A DNA stretch of 64,000 nucleotides, from NCBI GenBank assembly GCA_030646295.1, contig JAUSND010000012.1, positions 125,723 through 189,722 of the forward strand, given 5' to 3'. This document shows positions 9,190 to 18,315 of the stretch, piece by piece. The notes under the pieces are model-generated. The model saw only the letters and a list, made by a program, of their open reading frames with translations. It ran no database searches and was not told the DNA's origin. Position 1 is the stretch's first letter. Every line of letters begins with the position of its first letter. The stretch comes from Moraxellaceae bacterium. Its GTDB lineage: Bacteria; Pseudomonadota; Gammaproteobacteria; Pseudomonadales; Moraxellaceae. A program made the translations under genes and the position numbers.

Positions 9190-11007
9190 ATGCCGACGTA
9201 CAAGGCTCCGCTGCGCGACATGCGCTTCCTGATGAACGAAGTGTTCGATTACCCGAAGCACTACAGCAAGCTGTCCAACGGCGGCGATGCCACCCCGGAC
9301 ATGGTGGATGCGATCCTGGGCGAATGCGCCAAGCTCTGTGAAGACGTGATTGCACCGCTGAACCTCTCCGGCGATCTGGAAGGCTGCCACTTCGAGAATG
9401 GCGAAGTGCGCACCCCCAAGGGCTTCAAGGAAGCCTACGACCAGTACGTGGCTGGCGGCTGGCAGGGTCTGTCACACCCGCAGGAATACGGTGGACAGGG
9501 CATGCCGATGTCGCTCGGCCTGATCAAGTCGGAAATGATGGGCACCGCCAACTGGTCCTTCACCATGTACCCCGGCCTGTCGCTGGGTTGCATGAACACC
9601 ATCATGCAGCACGGCACCACCGAGCAGAAGAACACCTTCATGCCGCCGCTGGTGGAAGGTCGCTGGACCGGCACCATGTGCCTGACCGAACCGCACTGCG
9701 GCACCGACCTTGGCCAGATGAAGACCAAGGCCGAACCGCAGGCTGACGGCAGCTACAAGATCACCGGCACCAAGATCTTCATTTCTGCCGGTGAGCATGA
9801 CCTCGCCGAAAACATCATCCACATCGTGCTGGCACGCCTGCCCGATGCACCGGCCGGCACCAAGGGCATCTCGCTGTTCATCGTGCCCAAGTTCCTCGCC
9901 AATCCCGATGGCACGGTCGGCGCACGCAATGCCGTGGCCTGCGGCTCCATCGAGCACAAGATGGGCATCCGCGCCTCCGCCACCTGCGTGATGAACTTCG
10001 ATGACGCCACCGGCTACCTGATCGCCGAACCCAATGGCGGCCTCAACGCCATGTTCACCTTCATGAACTCCGCCCGTATCGGCACCGCCGTCCAGGGCAT
10101 CGCCCACTCCGAGCTGTCCTACCAGGGCTCGCTGCCGTACGCCAAGGAACGCCGCTCCATGCGCGCCGTCTCCGGCAAGAAGGAACCGGACAAGGTCGCC
10201 GACGCACTGATCTGGCACGGTGACGTACGCCGCATGCTGCTCACGCAGAAGGCCATCACCGAAGGCGGTCGCGCCATGCTGTACTACTCCGCACAGTATG
10301 CTGACCACATGGTGAACGGCATCATCGAGAACGACAAAAAGAAGTACGAGCACTGGGACGACAAGCTCGGCTTCCTCACCCCGATCCTCAAGGGCTTCCT
10401 CACCGAACTGGGTCTGGAATCCGCCAACATCGGCATGCAGGTTCTGGGTGGCCACGGCTACATCAAGGAACACGGCATGGAGCAGATCGCCCGTGATGCG
10501 CGTATTGCCACCCTGTACGAAGGCACCACCGGCATCCAGGCACTCGACCTGCTCGGCCGCAAGACCCTGATCATGACCCGTGGCAAGGCCGTGCGTGATT
10601 TCACCGGCATCATGCTGAACTTCTGCAAGGACAACGCCCTCAACGGCAAGATGCGTCCGTACGTGTGGCAGCTCTCCAAGCTCGCCGCCCAGTGGAACAT
10701 GCTCACCGTGCGCACCATGCTCACCGCCCGCAAGGAACGTGAAATTGTCAGCTCTGCCTGCTACGACTTCCTGATGTATTCCGGCTACGTCACCATGGCC
10801 TATTTCTGGGCTGTGCAGGCCGCTGTTGCATTTGAAAAGCTGGAGAAGGGCGGCTCGGAAACACCGGAGTTCTACAAGGCCAAGATCCAGACAGCCGAGT
10901 TCTACTTCGACCGTCTGCTGCCACGCGCCAAGAGCCACATCGCCGGCATCATCGCATCGCCAAAGTCCCTGATGCAGATGGACAGCGAAGCGTTCTCCAT
11001 GCAGTAA
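9190..11007 (+). CDS. Acyl-CoA dehydrogenase (long, DmdC/FadE-like type)
   Basis: A 605-aa FAD-dependent dehydrogenase that introduces the alpha-beta double bond into acyl-CoA thioesters. The N-terminal block MPTYKAPLRDMRFLMNEVF is characteristic of the 590-600-aa class rather than the 380-aa mitochondrial type. Other landmarks are MCLTEPHCGTDLG (FAD/substrate-binding strand), HKMGIRAS, and LYEGTTGIQ with the probable catalytic Glu at 444, followed by an extra C-terminal helical domain. ATG 9190 is preceded by GAGGT; a longer frame from 9124 lacks a ribosome site. It is monocistronic, with a strong terminator behind it. Exact chain-length preference cannot be told. Confidence 0.92.
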   Translation: MPTYKAPLRDMRFLMNEVFDYPKHYSKLSNGGDATPDMVDAILGECAKLCEDVIAPLNLSGDLEGCHFENGEVRTPKGFKEAYDQYVAGGWQGLSHPQEYGGQGMPMSLGLIKSEMMGTANWSFTMYPGLSLGCMNTIMQHGTTEQKNTFMPPLVEGRWTGTMCLTEPHCGTDLGQMKTKAEPQADGSYKITGTKIFISAGEHDLAENIIHIVLARLPDAPAGTKGISLFIVPKFLANPDGTVGARNAVACGSIEHKMGIRASATCVMNFDDATGYLIAEPNGGLNAMFTFMNSARIGTAVQGIAHSELSYQGSLPYAKERRSMRAVSGKKEPDKVADALIWHGDVRRMLLTQKAITEGGRAMLYYSAQYADHMVNGIIENDKKKYEHWDDKLGFLTPILKGFLTELGLESANIGMQVLGGHGYIKEHGMEQIARDARIATLYEGTTGIQALDLLGRKTLIMTRGKAVRDFTGIMLNFCKDNALNGKMRPYVWQLSKLAAQWNMLTVRTMLTARKEREIVSSACYDFLMYSGYVTMAYFWAVQAAVAFEKLEKGGSETPEFYKAKIQTAEFYFDRLLPRAKSHIAGIIASPKSLMQMDSEAFSMQ

Positions 11008-11050
11008 GCACTACCTGAAAGAATTCGCGCAGGGATCGCGCGGACCCGCT

Positions 11051-11077
11051 GGCCGGACCTTGTGTCCGGCCTTTTTT
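11051..11077 (+). terminator. Rho-independent terminator after acyl-CoA dehydrogenase
   Basis: GGCCGGAC (11051-11058) and GTCCGGCC (11064-11071) form an 8-bp GC-rich stem with a 5-nt loop, followed by six T residues. Confidence 0.92.
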
Positions 11078-11108
11078 ATGGGCATCACACGGCGGCATTC
11101 CTGGCGCC

Positions 11109-12557
11109 CTATTTTTTCTCCAGTGCATCAATCGCCTGTGCCCGCCGCTTTTCATTTTCTTCCACCAGCTTGTAGGCATAATAGTATTTGCTGATGTTCA
11201 GCACATACTGCACGGTTTCCTGGCTCACTTTTTCCGCCACCACACGCTCGACATTATCAAACCATATGTTGGGATTGAGTCCGCGCTCCTGCGCCACCTT
11301 GCGCAGCCTGGCGATGCGGTTGGGGCCGGCGTTGTAGCCGGCAAAACAGAACAGGGTGCGATTGAAGTCATCCAGTTCAGGCTCGTTGAAATACACCCGG
11401 GACAGCTGGCTCATGTATTTGACACCAGCGTGGATATTCGGGTCGAGCTTGCGGATATCCCCCACTTTCATTTCACGGCCAGTAGCCGGCATTACCTGCA
11501 TCACACCAATAGCGCCAACATGGCTGCGTTGTTTCTGATCCAGTCCGGATTCCTGATAGCCCTGTGCCGTCAGCATCAGGTAATCGAAATGATAGGTGTC
11601 GCTGTAATGCTTGAAGATACTCACTGTCTTCTGAAAGCTTGCCATGCTCTTCGGATTGAGGGCACTGCGTGCCCAGATATTGTCATTGAAGTAGCGTTTT
11701 GCCAGCACATTGCCATACATCGAACCAATCCGGTGATTCTTCAGGAACTCGTCAAGCAGCGCCTTGAGCTTTGGCGTGTTTTTGCGCAAGCCATAAGCAA
11801 TGGGCAAATCCCTGGCCACGGCAGCATCCTTGTCCAGCACCACATCGGTAAATATCCTGGCCCAGAAGCTGGCACGGAAATCATCCAGTATCGTGTAATC
11901 AATAAGACCGGCATTCATCATTTCCAGAATGTCTTCATCGGCCAGGTGCTCATCCAGCGGCATGATTTTCACCGGTGCATGGCCACTGCCGCGCAGGTGC
12001 GAATTCATCTGCTGCAAGGATTCGAAATAACTGCTGGATGGCCGCAGATAAACCGTTTTGCCGGCAAGATCAACCAGCGAACGCACCTGTGGCGCCAGCT
12101 TGTGGCGCACGATGATTTCATTGACATGCTCATGGATCGGCACCGAGAAATCCATCTTCTCGCGTCGTGACGGCGTCATGCTCAGACCGGCAAGGGCAAT
12201 GTCTCCACGCCCCTCGGCCAGATAACTGATGAGCTTGTCGCGCGACACCGGCACCAGTACCACCGCCATGGGCTGCTTGCCAGTCTTGAGCCTGGTGTTC
12301 AGGAATTTTTCAAACTCACGTGCAACCTCCAGATTAATGCCACGCTGCTGACCCTTGTCGATGAAATAGCCGGTCTTGCTCCATGCCACCAGAGCACGTA
12401 CGGTGCGACGCTTGGCAATGCCGTCCAGGTCATCGGCTTGAACATCCAGAACGCTTGGCGGCAGCGCGTTCAGCGCGTGTGCCGGCAGGGTCAGTGCAAC
12501 CCACAGCGGCAACAGAAGTGCAGCCAGCCATGCCCGGTACCGGCCTGTATTGTTCAT
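11109..12557 (-). CDS. MltF-like membrane-bound lytic transglycosylase
   Basis: A 482-aa exported murein hydrolase that would cleave the MurNAc-GlcNAc bond to give 1,6-anhydro-MurNAc ends. Domains: signal sequence (residues about 5-30, ending AHA), a family-3 solute-binding-protein module (about 50-285, with VPVSRDKLISYLAEGRGDIALAGLSMTPSRR), then a GH23 SLT domain (about 310-465) with AQGYQESGLD carrying the catalytic Glu, GAIGVMQVMPAT, and AGYNAGP. This two-module order is diagnostic of MltF. The start at 12557 has AGGGAGG upstream; a longer frame to 12596 does not. There is no lipobox. Confidence 0.92.
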   Translation of the reverse strand: MNNTGRYRAWLAALLLPLWVALTLPAHALNALPPSVLDVQADDLDGIAKRRTVRALVAWSKTGYFIDKGQQRGINLEVAREFEKFLNTRLKTGKQPMAVVLVPVSRDKLISYLAEGRGDIALAGLSMTPSRREKMDFSVPIHEHVNEIIVRHKLAPQVRSLVDLAGKTVYLRPSSSYFESLQQMNSHLRGSGHAPVKIMPLDEHLADEDILEMMNAGLIDYTILDDFRASFWARIFTDVVLDKDAAVARDLPIAYGLRKNTPKLKALLDEFLKNHRIGSMYGNVLAKRYFNDNIWARSALNPKSMASFQKTVSIFKHYSDTYHFDYLMLTAQGYQESGLDQKQRSHVGAIGVMQVMPATGREMKVGDIRKLDPNIHAGVKYMSQLSRVYFNEPELDDFNRTLFCFAGYNAGPNRIARLRKVAQERGLNPNIWFDNVERVVAEKVSQETVQYVLNISKYYYAYKLVEENEKRRAQAIDALEKK

Positions 12558-12728
12558 GTCGATCCTCCCTGTATGCGCGGTGTCTCGGACTGTCACACGT
12601 CAGCAGCACCATTCATTGATACTGGTACAACAATTCACCCGCAGCAAGTCGTCCCCATCTGACAATCCCGGCTATGGGATGAACCTGCATCACTCCCTAT
12701 ACTCGGGCACATCTTCAGGAGACCTTTC

Positions 12729-13484
12729 ATGTCCCAGCCCGTCACAACCAAAACTGCCATCATCGTCGGTGCCTCCCGCGGCATCGGTGCCTCGCTCGCC
12801 CGCGAGCTGGCCACACGCGGCTACACCCTCGGCCTGCTTGCGCGTAATCAGGAGCAACTCAACCGGCTTGCCGCCGAATTGCGTGCCGCGCATGGCATCA
12901 CCGTTACGGTTGCCTCACTGGATGTCTGCGATCAGGAACGGGTCGGCCCGGTCATGAATGACATGATGAACGCCTTCGGCAACGTCGATCTGGTCATCGT
13001 GAATTCCGGCGTCACCGGTGTGCGCAAGGCCGGCGACGGCAATATCGCCGAAGACCGCCGCATCATCGAAACCAACCTGCTCGGTGCCATCGCCGTGATT
13101 GATGTGGCCATGGCCCAGTTCAAGCAGCAAGGCCACGGCCATCTGGCCGGCATTTCCTCGGTCTCGGCCAGCTTCGCCATTCCCGGCAGCGGCGCCTATT
13201 CCGCCAGCAAGGCCGCGCTCACCAATTATCTCGAAGCGCTGCGCATGGAAGTCGCCAAGCGCAAGATTGATGTCACCATCGTGCACCCCGGCTTTGTGAA
13301 TACCGACATCGCCCCGGGCATGGAAAAATATCCCTTTGTCGCCACGCCGGAAAAGGTCGCCAGGGAAATTGTTAACGGTATCGAAAAGAAGAAAAAGAAC
13401 ATGGTGGTGCCACGCTTCCCCTGGAGCCTGATCATGCCGGTCCTGCATCTGATTCCGGACAGCATCAAAAGCCGTGTGATCTGA
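12729..13484 (+). CDS. Short-chain dehydrogenase/reductase
   Basis: A 251-aa classical SDR. The N-terminal nucleotide-binding motif is GASRGIGASLA (about residues 14-24), followed by an NSG strand, catalytic Ser in ISSVSA (about 142-144), and YSASK (Tyr and Lys of the triad, about 156-160). The C-terminus carries a hydrophobic/basic stretch (KKKKNMVVPRFPWSLIMPVLHLIP), as in membrane-associated family members acting on lipids or steroids. Ribosome site AGGAG precedes ATG 12729. The substrate is unknown; surrounding genes are lipid-related. Confidence 0.88.
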   Translation: MSQPVTTKTAIIVGASRGIGASLARELATRGYTLGLLARNQEQLNRLAAELRAAHGITVTVASLDVCDQERVGPVMNDMMNAFGNVDLVIVNSGVTGVRKAGDGNIAEDRRIIETNLLGAIAVIDVAMAQFKQQGHGHLAGISSVSASFAIPGSGAYSASKAALTNYLEALRMEVAKRKIDVTIVHPGFVNTDIAPGMEKYPFVATPEKVAREIVNGIEKKKKNMVVPRFPWSLIMPVLHLIPDSIKSRVI

Positions 13485-13518
13485 TTCACGCAGACCTGGC
13501 TGCGCGATCAATCAGCGC

Positions 13519-14163
13519 TCAGGGATACAAGCGCTGCCGCGTCCAGCCGCCATTGCCATCCGGCAGGTACAGCACGCGGTCATGCAGGCGGGAAGGGCGG
13601 CCCTGCCATAACTCGATACGATCCGGTATCACGGCATAGCCCCCCCAGTGCGGCGGGCGCGGCACGCCCGTCACGTACTGCGCCGCATATTTTGCGGCAC
13701 GCGCCACCAGCGTGGCCGTGCCATCCAGCGGCTGGCTCTGCAGCGAGGCCCATGCCCCCACGCGGCTCTGGTACGGGCGCGAGGAGAAGTAGGCATCCGC
13801 CACTGCGGGTGCCACTTTTTCCACCCGGCCCTCCACACGCACCGAGCGCTCCAGCTCCGGCCAGAACATCGTCAGTGCCGCAAACGGGTTGTCGCCAATC
13901 TGACGGCCCTTGCGGCTGTCGAAATTGGTGTAGAAAACAAAGGCACCATCCTCGATGCCCTTGAGCAGCACCATGCGCGCCGACGGCCGGCCATTCTCCA
14001 CCGTCGCCACATTCATCGCGGTCGGCTCGTTCACCTGCGCGGCAATGGCCTCATCCAGCCAGCGACTGACCTGTGCCAGCGGATTCGCCAGACAATCCTC
14101 CGGCCCCAGGCTGTGGCGGGCGTAGTCCTTGCGGATATGGGCGAGATCATCGCGTGTGGTCAT
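13519..14163 (-). CDS. pdxH: Pyridoxamine/pyridoxine 5'-phosphate oxidase
   Basis: A 214-aa FMN enzyme that oxidises PNP or PMP to pyridoxal 5'-phosphate, the last step of vitamin B6 synthesis and salvage. Visible blocks: the substrate-gating region [45 protein letters not shown] (FMN-binding), [13 protein letters not shown], and the C-terminal [15 protein letters not shown]...W.RQRLYP signature. Length matches the family (about 215 aa). The start at 14163 has GGAG upstream. Confidence 0.96.
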   Translation of the reverse strand: MTTRDDLAHIRKDYARHSLGPEDCLANPLAQVSRWLDEAIAAQVNEPTAMNVATVENGRPSARMVLLKGIEDGAFVFYTNFDSRKGRQIGDNPFAALTMFWPELERSVRVEGRVEKVAPAVADAYFSSRPYQSRVGAWASLQSQPLDGTATLVARAAKYAAQYVTGVPRPPHWGGYAVIPDRIELWQGRPSRLHDRVLYLPDGNGGWTRQRLYP

Positions 14164-14396
14164 GGCAACTCCAAGGTCGATCCGGCCAGTGTAGCGCCTT
14201 GCCCGGTTTGGCAAAACGACCGGCCGGCATCTGTACCACCCCTGCACACAATCCGGCACACAATCAGACACGACTTGCCGACCGCCACCGCTGCCGGTGC
14301 GCCACGTCTTGCGTTATCCTATGCAGGTTCAGGGGAAAGCCGTCAGGGAAGAAGTCGCCGGCGCCCCGTCCCGCAGTCAGCAGCAAGGATTCTCAC

Positions 14397-15785
14397 ATGA
14401 CGCCACTCGGCCCGGTCGACCAGCTTTTCCTGCTCATGGAAAAGCGCCAGCAACCCATGCATGTCGCTGGTCTCCAGCTCTTCACCTTTCCCGAAGATGC
14501 GGGGCCCAAGTACATCCGTGAACTGGCCGAGCAGATGCGCGAATGCTGCCAGCCGCAGGGCCTGTTCCGCCGCCGCATGGTCACCCGTTTCGGCCAGCCG
14601 TTCTGGGAAGAAGACGACCATTTCGACATTGATCACCACTTCCGTCACGAAGCACTGCCCAAGCCCGGCCGTATCCGCGAGCTGCTGGGACTGGTGTCTG
14701 CCGAGCACTCCAACCTGCTCGACCGCGCCCGCCCGCTGTGGGAAGTGCACCTGATCGAAGGCATCCAGGGCAAACGCTTTGCCCTGTACTCCAAGATTCA
14801 CCACTCCATGTGTGATGGTGTGGCCGCCATGCGTCTGGGCATGCGTGCACTGTCCACCGACCCGGATGCCCGCGACCTGCCACCGGTATGGGCCATGGCA
14901 CCGCGCAAGAAACCGGTCAGCCTGCACCCCACCGATGTGGCCGGCGGCCTCGCACGCCTGACAGCCGGCCTCGGCAAACAGGCTGCCACGTTGCCCAATG
15001 TCATCCGCGAAGTGATGAAGGCGTCCAAAAAGGCCAAGAAAGACCCCAACTACGTGTCCGTGTTCCAGGCCCCGCACTCCATTCTCAACGAGCCCATCAC
15101 CGGATCACGCCGCTTTGCCGCGCAGTCGTATTCGATGACCCGCATCAAGACCATTGCCAAGGCGTTTGGTGTCACGCTCAATGACGTGGTGCTTGCCATG
15201 TGCGGCAGCGCCCTGCGCGACTACCTCATCAGCCAGGGCACATTGCCCGACCAGCCCCTGATTGCCATGGTGCCCATGTCCCTGCGTCAGGACGACAGCG
15301 ATTCCGGCAACCAGATCGGCGTGATTCTGGCCAATCTCGGCACCCACATTGCCGACCCGACCAACCGCATGCGTGTCATCAAAGCATCGGTGGAAGAAGC
15401 CAAACAACGCTTCAAGGGCATGAGCCAGGAAGAAATCCTCAACTACACCGCGCTCACGCTGGCACCGACCGGCGTCACCCTGCTCACCGGGCTCGCCCCC
15501 AAGTGGCAGGCGTTCAACGTGGTCATTTCCAATGTACCCGGCCCGAAAGAACCGCTGTACTGGAACGGCGCACGCCTGCAGGGCATGTACCCCGTCTCCA
15601 TCGTGCTCGACCGCATTGCGCTCAACATCACGCTGACCAGCTATGTGGACTCGCTCGAGTTCGGCCTCATCGGTTGCCGTCGCACCCTGCCCAGCATGCA
15701 GCGTCTGCTCGACTATCTGGAAAACAGTATTCGTGAGCTGGAAGTGGCCGCCGGCGTTTGCGGCTACAACAGCAACCTGCGTTAA
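14397..15785 (+). CDS. Wax ester synthase / acyl-CoA:diacylglycerol acyltransferase (WS/DGAT)
   Basis: A 462-aa bifunctional acyltransferase that makes wax esters and triacylglycerol storage lipid from acyl-CoA. Seen: MTPLGPVDQLFLLMEKRQQPMHV at the N-terminus, RPLWEVHLIEG (PLW motif), catalytic HHSMCDG (HHxxxDG) around residues 138-144, the conserved ALRDYL, and NVPGPKEPLYWNGA near the C-terminus. Such enzymes are typical of Acinetobacter, Alcanivorax, Marinobacter and relatives. ATG 14397 has AAGGA upstream. It is divergent from pdxH. Confidence 0.95.
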   Translation: MTPLGPVDQLFLLMEKRQQPMHVAGLQLFTFPEDAGPKYIRELAEQMRECCQPQGLFRRRMVTRFGQPFWEEDDHFDIDHHFRHEALPKPGRIRELLGLVSAEHSNLLDRARPLWEVHLIEGIQGKRFALYSKIHHSMCDGVAAMRLGMRALSTDPDARDLPPVWAMAPRKKPVSLHPTDVAGGLARLTAGLGKQAATLPNVIREVMKASKKAKKDPNYVSVFQAPHSILNEPITGSRRFAAQSYSMTRIKTIAKAFGVTLNDVVLAMCGSALRDYLISQGTLPDQPLIAMVPMSLRQDDSDSGNQIGVILANLGTHIADPTNRMRVIKASVEEAKQRFKGMSQEEILNYTALTLAPTGVTLLTGLAPKWQAFNVVISNVPGPKEPLYWNGARLQGMYPVSIVLDRIALNITLTSYVDSLEFGLIGCRRTLPSMQRLLDYLENSIRELEVAAGVCGYNSNLR

Positions 15786-15788
15786 ATG

Positions 15789-15815
15789 AAAAAGCCTGCG
15801 CAAGCAGGCTTTTTT
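15789..15815 (+). terminator. Rho-independent terminator after WS/DGAT
   Basis: AAAAAGCCTGC, loop GCAA, then GCAGGCTTTTTT: an 11-bp stem with a stable tetraloop and T-tail, four bases after the stop codon. Confidence 0.93.
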
Positions 15816-15841
15816 ATGCATCACGACCAGTGAAGCTGTTG

Positions 15842-16459
15842 ATGAAAAACCCGATCCGTATACTGTTGCCGGCATTCCTCGTGATTGCCGTCATCGTCGG
15901 CATCGCCCCCTACGACCGCGCCACCTGGTTACTGGAAAACATGATGACGGCCATCTTTGCCGTCTTCCTGTTTTTGCAGCAACGCCGGAAGCCCCTCAGC
16001 AATGCATCATGGTGGCTGATCTTTGCCTTCGGCACTCTGCACATCATCGGCGCGCACTACACCTATTCACTCGTGCCGTATGACGAGTGGACCCGCAAGA
16101 TGTTTGGCACCAGCCTCAACGACATGCTCGGCTGGCAACGCAACCACTTTGATCGCCTTGTGCACTTCTGCTACGGCCTGCTGCTGTTCCTGCCCATGCG
16201 TGAAATCCTCATCGACCGCGCCGCACTGCACGGCCGGTGGGCAAGTTATTTCACCGTGGAATTCATCATGGCCAGCTCACTGGTTTACGAACTGGTGGAG
16301 TGGGGCGCCGCCGTCACCTTTGCCGGCGACGTTGGCATGGCCTATCTCGGCACCCAGGGCGATATCTGGGATGCGCACAAGGACATGCTGCTCGCTACCG
16401 TCGGCGGGCTCGTCACGTGGGGATTGCTGTCACTGCAAACAGAAAAGGCCCGCACCTGA
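15842..16459 (+). CDS. DUF2238 (YjdF-like) inner-membrane protein
   Basis: A 205-aa protein with five or six predicted membrane helices. Family signatures by eye are RLVHFCYGLLLFLPMREIL and GTQGDIWDAHKDMLLATVGGL, with charged and aromatic residues buried in helices (HFxYG, WDxxKD). Function is unknown; E. coli YjdF is a relative. ATG 15842 has only a weak ribosome site; a GTG at 15830 is an alternative start. It follows the WS/DGAT terminator closely, so it needs its own promoter or readthrough. Confidence 0.8.
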   Translation: MKNPIRILLPAFLVIAVIVGIAPYDRATWLLENMMTAIFAVFLFLQQRRKPLSNASWWLIFAFGTLHIIGAHYTYSLVPYDEWTRKMFGTSLNDMLGWQRNHFDRLVHFCYGLLLFLPMREILIDRAALHGRWASYFTVEFIMASSLVYELVEWGAAVTFAGDVGMAYLGTQGDIWDAHKDMLLATVGGLVTWGLLSLQTEKART

Positions 16460-16475
16460 CAGTACGAGCCTTTTC
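16442..16475. terminator. Weak convergent hairpin
   Basis: GAAAAGGC (16442-16449) pairs with GCCTTTTC (16468-16475) across an 18-nt loop spanning the DUF2238 stop codon. It lies between convergent genes; the long loop makes it a modest candidate. Confidence 0.4.
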
Positions 16476-16498
16476 GTTAATGCCGCATCAGAACGCAC

Positions 16499-17095
16499 TC
16501 AGTCCTCGTGAAACAGATCGGCGCGTTTGCCCTTGATGCCCTTGTAGAAATCCTTGATGACGACCATGTCTTTTTCAATGTCACCGCAGGGATACAGCAC
16601 CGGGCCCACGCCACCCACCTTGCGCTCGTAATTCAGAAACGCCATCACAATCGGCACCTGCGCTGCGTGTGCGATGTAATAAAATCCCGTCTTCCAGTAC
16701 AGCGCCTTGCTGCGCGTTCCTTCCGGTGCCACCACCAGAATCAGCTCATCCACGGATGACAGTGCATTGGCCGATGCCGTCACCATGTTGGTGGCGGCCA
16801 CGCGCTGCACCGGAATGCCACCCAGCCACATCATCACGCCCCGGTACGGCGGCTTGAAGATTTCTTCCTTGCCCATCCAGTAGATTTTCAGGCGCAGCGC
16901 AAACGCCACAAACAACGTGAACGGCAAATCCCAGTTGCTGGTATGCGGCGCTGCAATGAACACCGCCTTTTTCAGATCGGCAGGCACGGCACCGGTGACC
17001 TTCCAGCCAGACAGTTTCAGAATGAGAAGCGACAGGGTGCGGAGAATGACATTAAGAACGGGCGTATCAAAAATGGTGCGCTTGGCGTACTGCAT
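16499..17095 (-). CDS. PlsC-domain lysophospholipid acyltransferase family protein
   Basis: A 198-aa soluble or peripheral acyltransferase. It carries HTSNWD (HX4D catalytic motif), a GKEEIFKPPYRGVMMWLGGIPVQR block, and APEGTRS. The short length and motif style match the small acyltransferase group annotated as glycerol acyltransferase or 1-acyl-sn-glycerol-3-phosphate acyltransferase. The acyl acceptor is not established. It is transcribed on the minus strand next to dusC but is about 95 bp away from it. Confidence 0.85.
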   Translation of the reverse strand: MQYAKRTIFDTPVLNVILRTLSLLILKLSGWKVTGAVPADLKKAVFIAAPHTSNWDLPFTLFVAFALRLKIYWMGKEEIFKPPYRGVMMWLGGIPVQRVAATNMVTASANALSSVDELILVVAPEGTRSKALYWKTGFYYIAHAAQVPIVMAFLNYERKVGGVGPVLYPCGDIEKDMVVIKDFYKGIKGKRADLFHED

Positions 17096-17189
17096 GGAAA
17101 CCTCTTGATCTTGTTATGTGCCGCCCCGCAGCAGGGGGCAACGTGGACATCCATGCCAGAGCGCAGTGTACAGACCCGGCCGCCCGGTT

Positions 17190-18173
17190 TCACGCACTAC
17201 CCAGCAACTGCCTGACGTCCGTCAGCGTCTTCATGCGCTTCACTTGCTCAAACACCGGCACCGCCTCTGCATAGCCCCGCGTCATCATGCCCAGCCACTG
17301 CTTGTAGCGGCCCAGCGCCCCGCGCTCAGTCCAGCGGACCGGCTCCTGGTCAGTGGCCCCCGGTGCGGGCAGGGTGCCCAGCCGCCGGCCGGTTTCCATG
17401 TGCGACACAAACGCCAGCTGCGCCTCCACCATCACCTGCCAGGGCAGCGCGTCAGCCCCGCGAATGCGTCCCACCAGATCCGGACGCGACACCGCCCCAC
17501 GCCCCAGCATCAAGTCATCACAGCCAGAGACCTCACGACAGCGCTGCGCATCCTCCGGCGTCCATATTTCCCCGTTTGCAATCACCCGCACGCCCACGCG
17601 CGAACGGATTTCCGCAATCGCCTCCCAGTGCGCCGGCGGGCGATAACCGTCCTCCTTCGTGCGTGCATGCACCGTCAGCCATTCGGCACCCGCCGCCTCA
17701 ATCCCCTGGGCATTCTCGATCATGCGTGAGCGGTCCTTTACCCCCAGCCGCATCTTTGCGCTCACCGGCACATGCGCCGGCAACGCCTGCCGCACAGCGG
17801 CCACAATCGCATGCACCGTCTCTGGCGTATCCAGCAGGATGGCGCCGCCACCGTGGTTGTTCACCTTCTTCGCCGGGCAGCCAAAATTCAGGTCGATTGC
17901 CGGCGCACCCAGCTCCACTGCACGCAACGCATTCATCGCCAGCATCTGCGGATCACTGCCCAGCAACTGCACATGCACCGGTGTACCCGCCGCCGTCAGC
18001 CCGCCGTTATGCAACTCCGGGCAGGCATGAAAAAACAGCCGGGCCGGATGCACGTGGTCCGTCACGCGGATGAACTCCGTCACGCACCAGTCGTAGCGAC
18101 TGAGGCGGGTGAGCACATCACGCATGTGGAAGTCGGTGAGACCTTCCATGGGAGCGAGGAGGAGGGCGGACAT
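17190..18173 (-). CDS. dusC: tRNA-dihydrouridine synthase C
   Basis: A 327-aa FMN-dependent enzyme that reduces uridine to dihydrouridine in tRNA (U16 in E. coli DusC). Seen: N-terminal LLLAPMEGLTD (FMN phosphate-binding barrel start), HVQLLGSDP, LNFGCPAKKVN with the catalytic Cys, VSAKMRLG, VHARTKEDGY, VIANGEIW, and DDLMLGRGAV. The CPEL-type residues and the ITEF-like VTEFIRV match DusC better than DusA or DusB. Length matches the family. Confidence 0.92.
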   Translation of the reverse strand: MSALLLAPMEGLTDFHMRDVLTRLSRYDWCVTEFIRVTDHVHPARLFFHACPELHNGGLTAAGTPVHVQLLGSDPQMLAMNALRAVELGAPAIDLNFGCPAKKVNNHGGGAILLDTPETVHAIVAAVRQALPAHVPVSAKMRLGVKDRSRMIENAQGIEAAGAEWLTVHARTKEDGYRPPAHWEAIAEIRSRVGVRVIANGEIWTPEDAQRCREVSGCDDLMLGRGAVSRPDLVGRIRGADALPWQVMVEAQLAFVSHMETGRRLGTLPAPGATDQEPVRWTERGALGRYKQWLGMMTRGYAEAVPVFEQVKRMKTLTDVRQLLGSA

Positions 18174-18275
18174 GGGGTTCGGGAGAGAAAGAAGAAGGGA
18201 TTGATGTGCATTCTACCGCGCCGGCTTGCCAATATCCTTTCAAAGCAAATACTGTTCTCTTGTACAGGTAATGCA

Positions 18276-18296
18276 TTTCATGCAATATGCATGAAA
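18276..18296. promoter_or_regulatory. Perfect palindrome upstream of the methyltransferase (candidate operator)
   Basis: TTTCATGCA (18276-18284) and TGCATGAAA (18288-18296) are exact complements separated by ATA. The site ends 19 bases before the methyltransferase ATG and overlaps where a -10 element would fall relative to TTGTAC at 18260. Methyltransferases of the EcoRII/SsoII type are known to repress their own genes through an N-terminal HTH, which this one has. Confidence 0.6.
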
Positions 18297-18315
18297 AATT
18301 CCCAGAGGATGGAGC

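Noticed and set aside
9472-10938. 488-codon open frame antisense to the acyl-CoA dehydrogenase
   Set aside because: It is a shadow of a strongly codon-biased real gene with conserved catalytic motifs.
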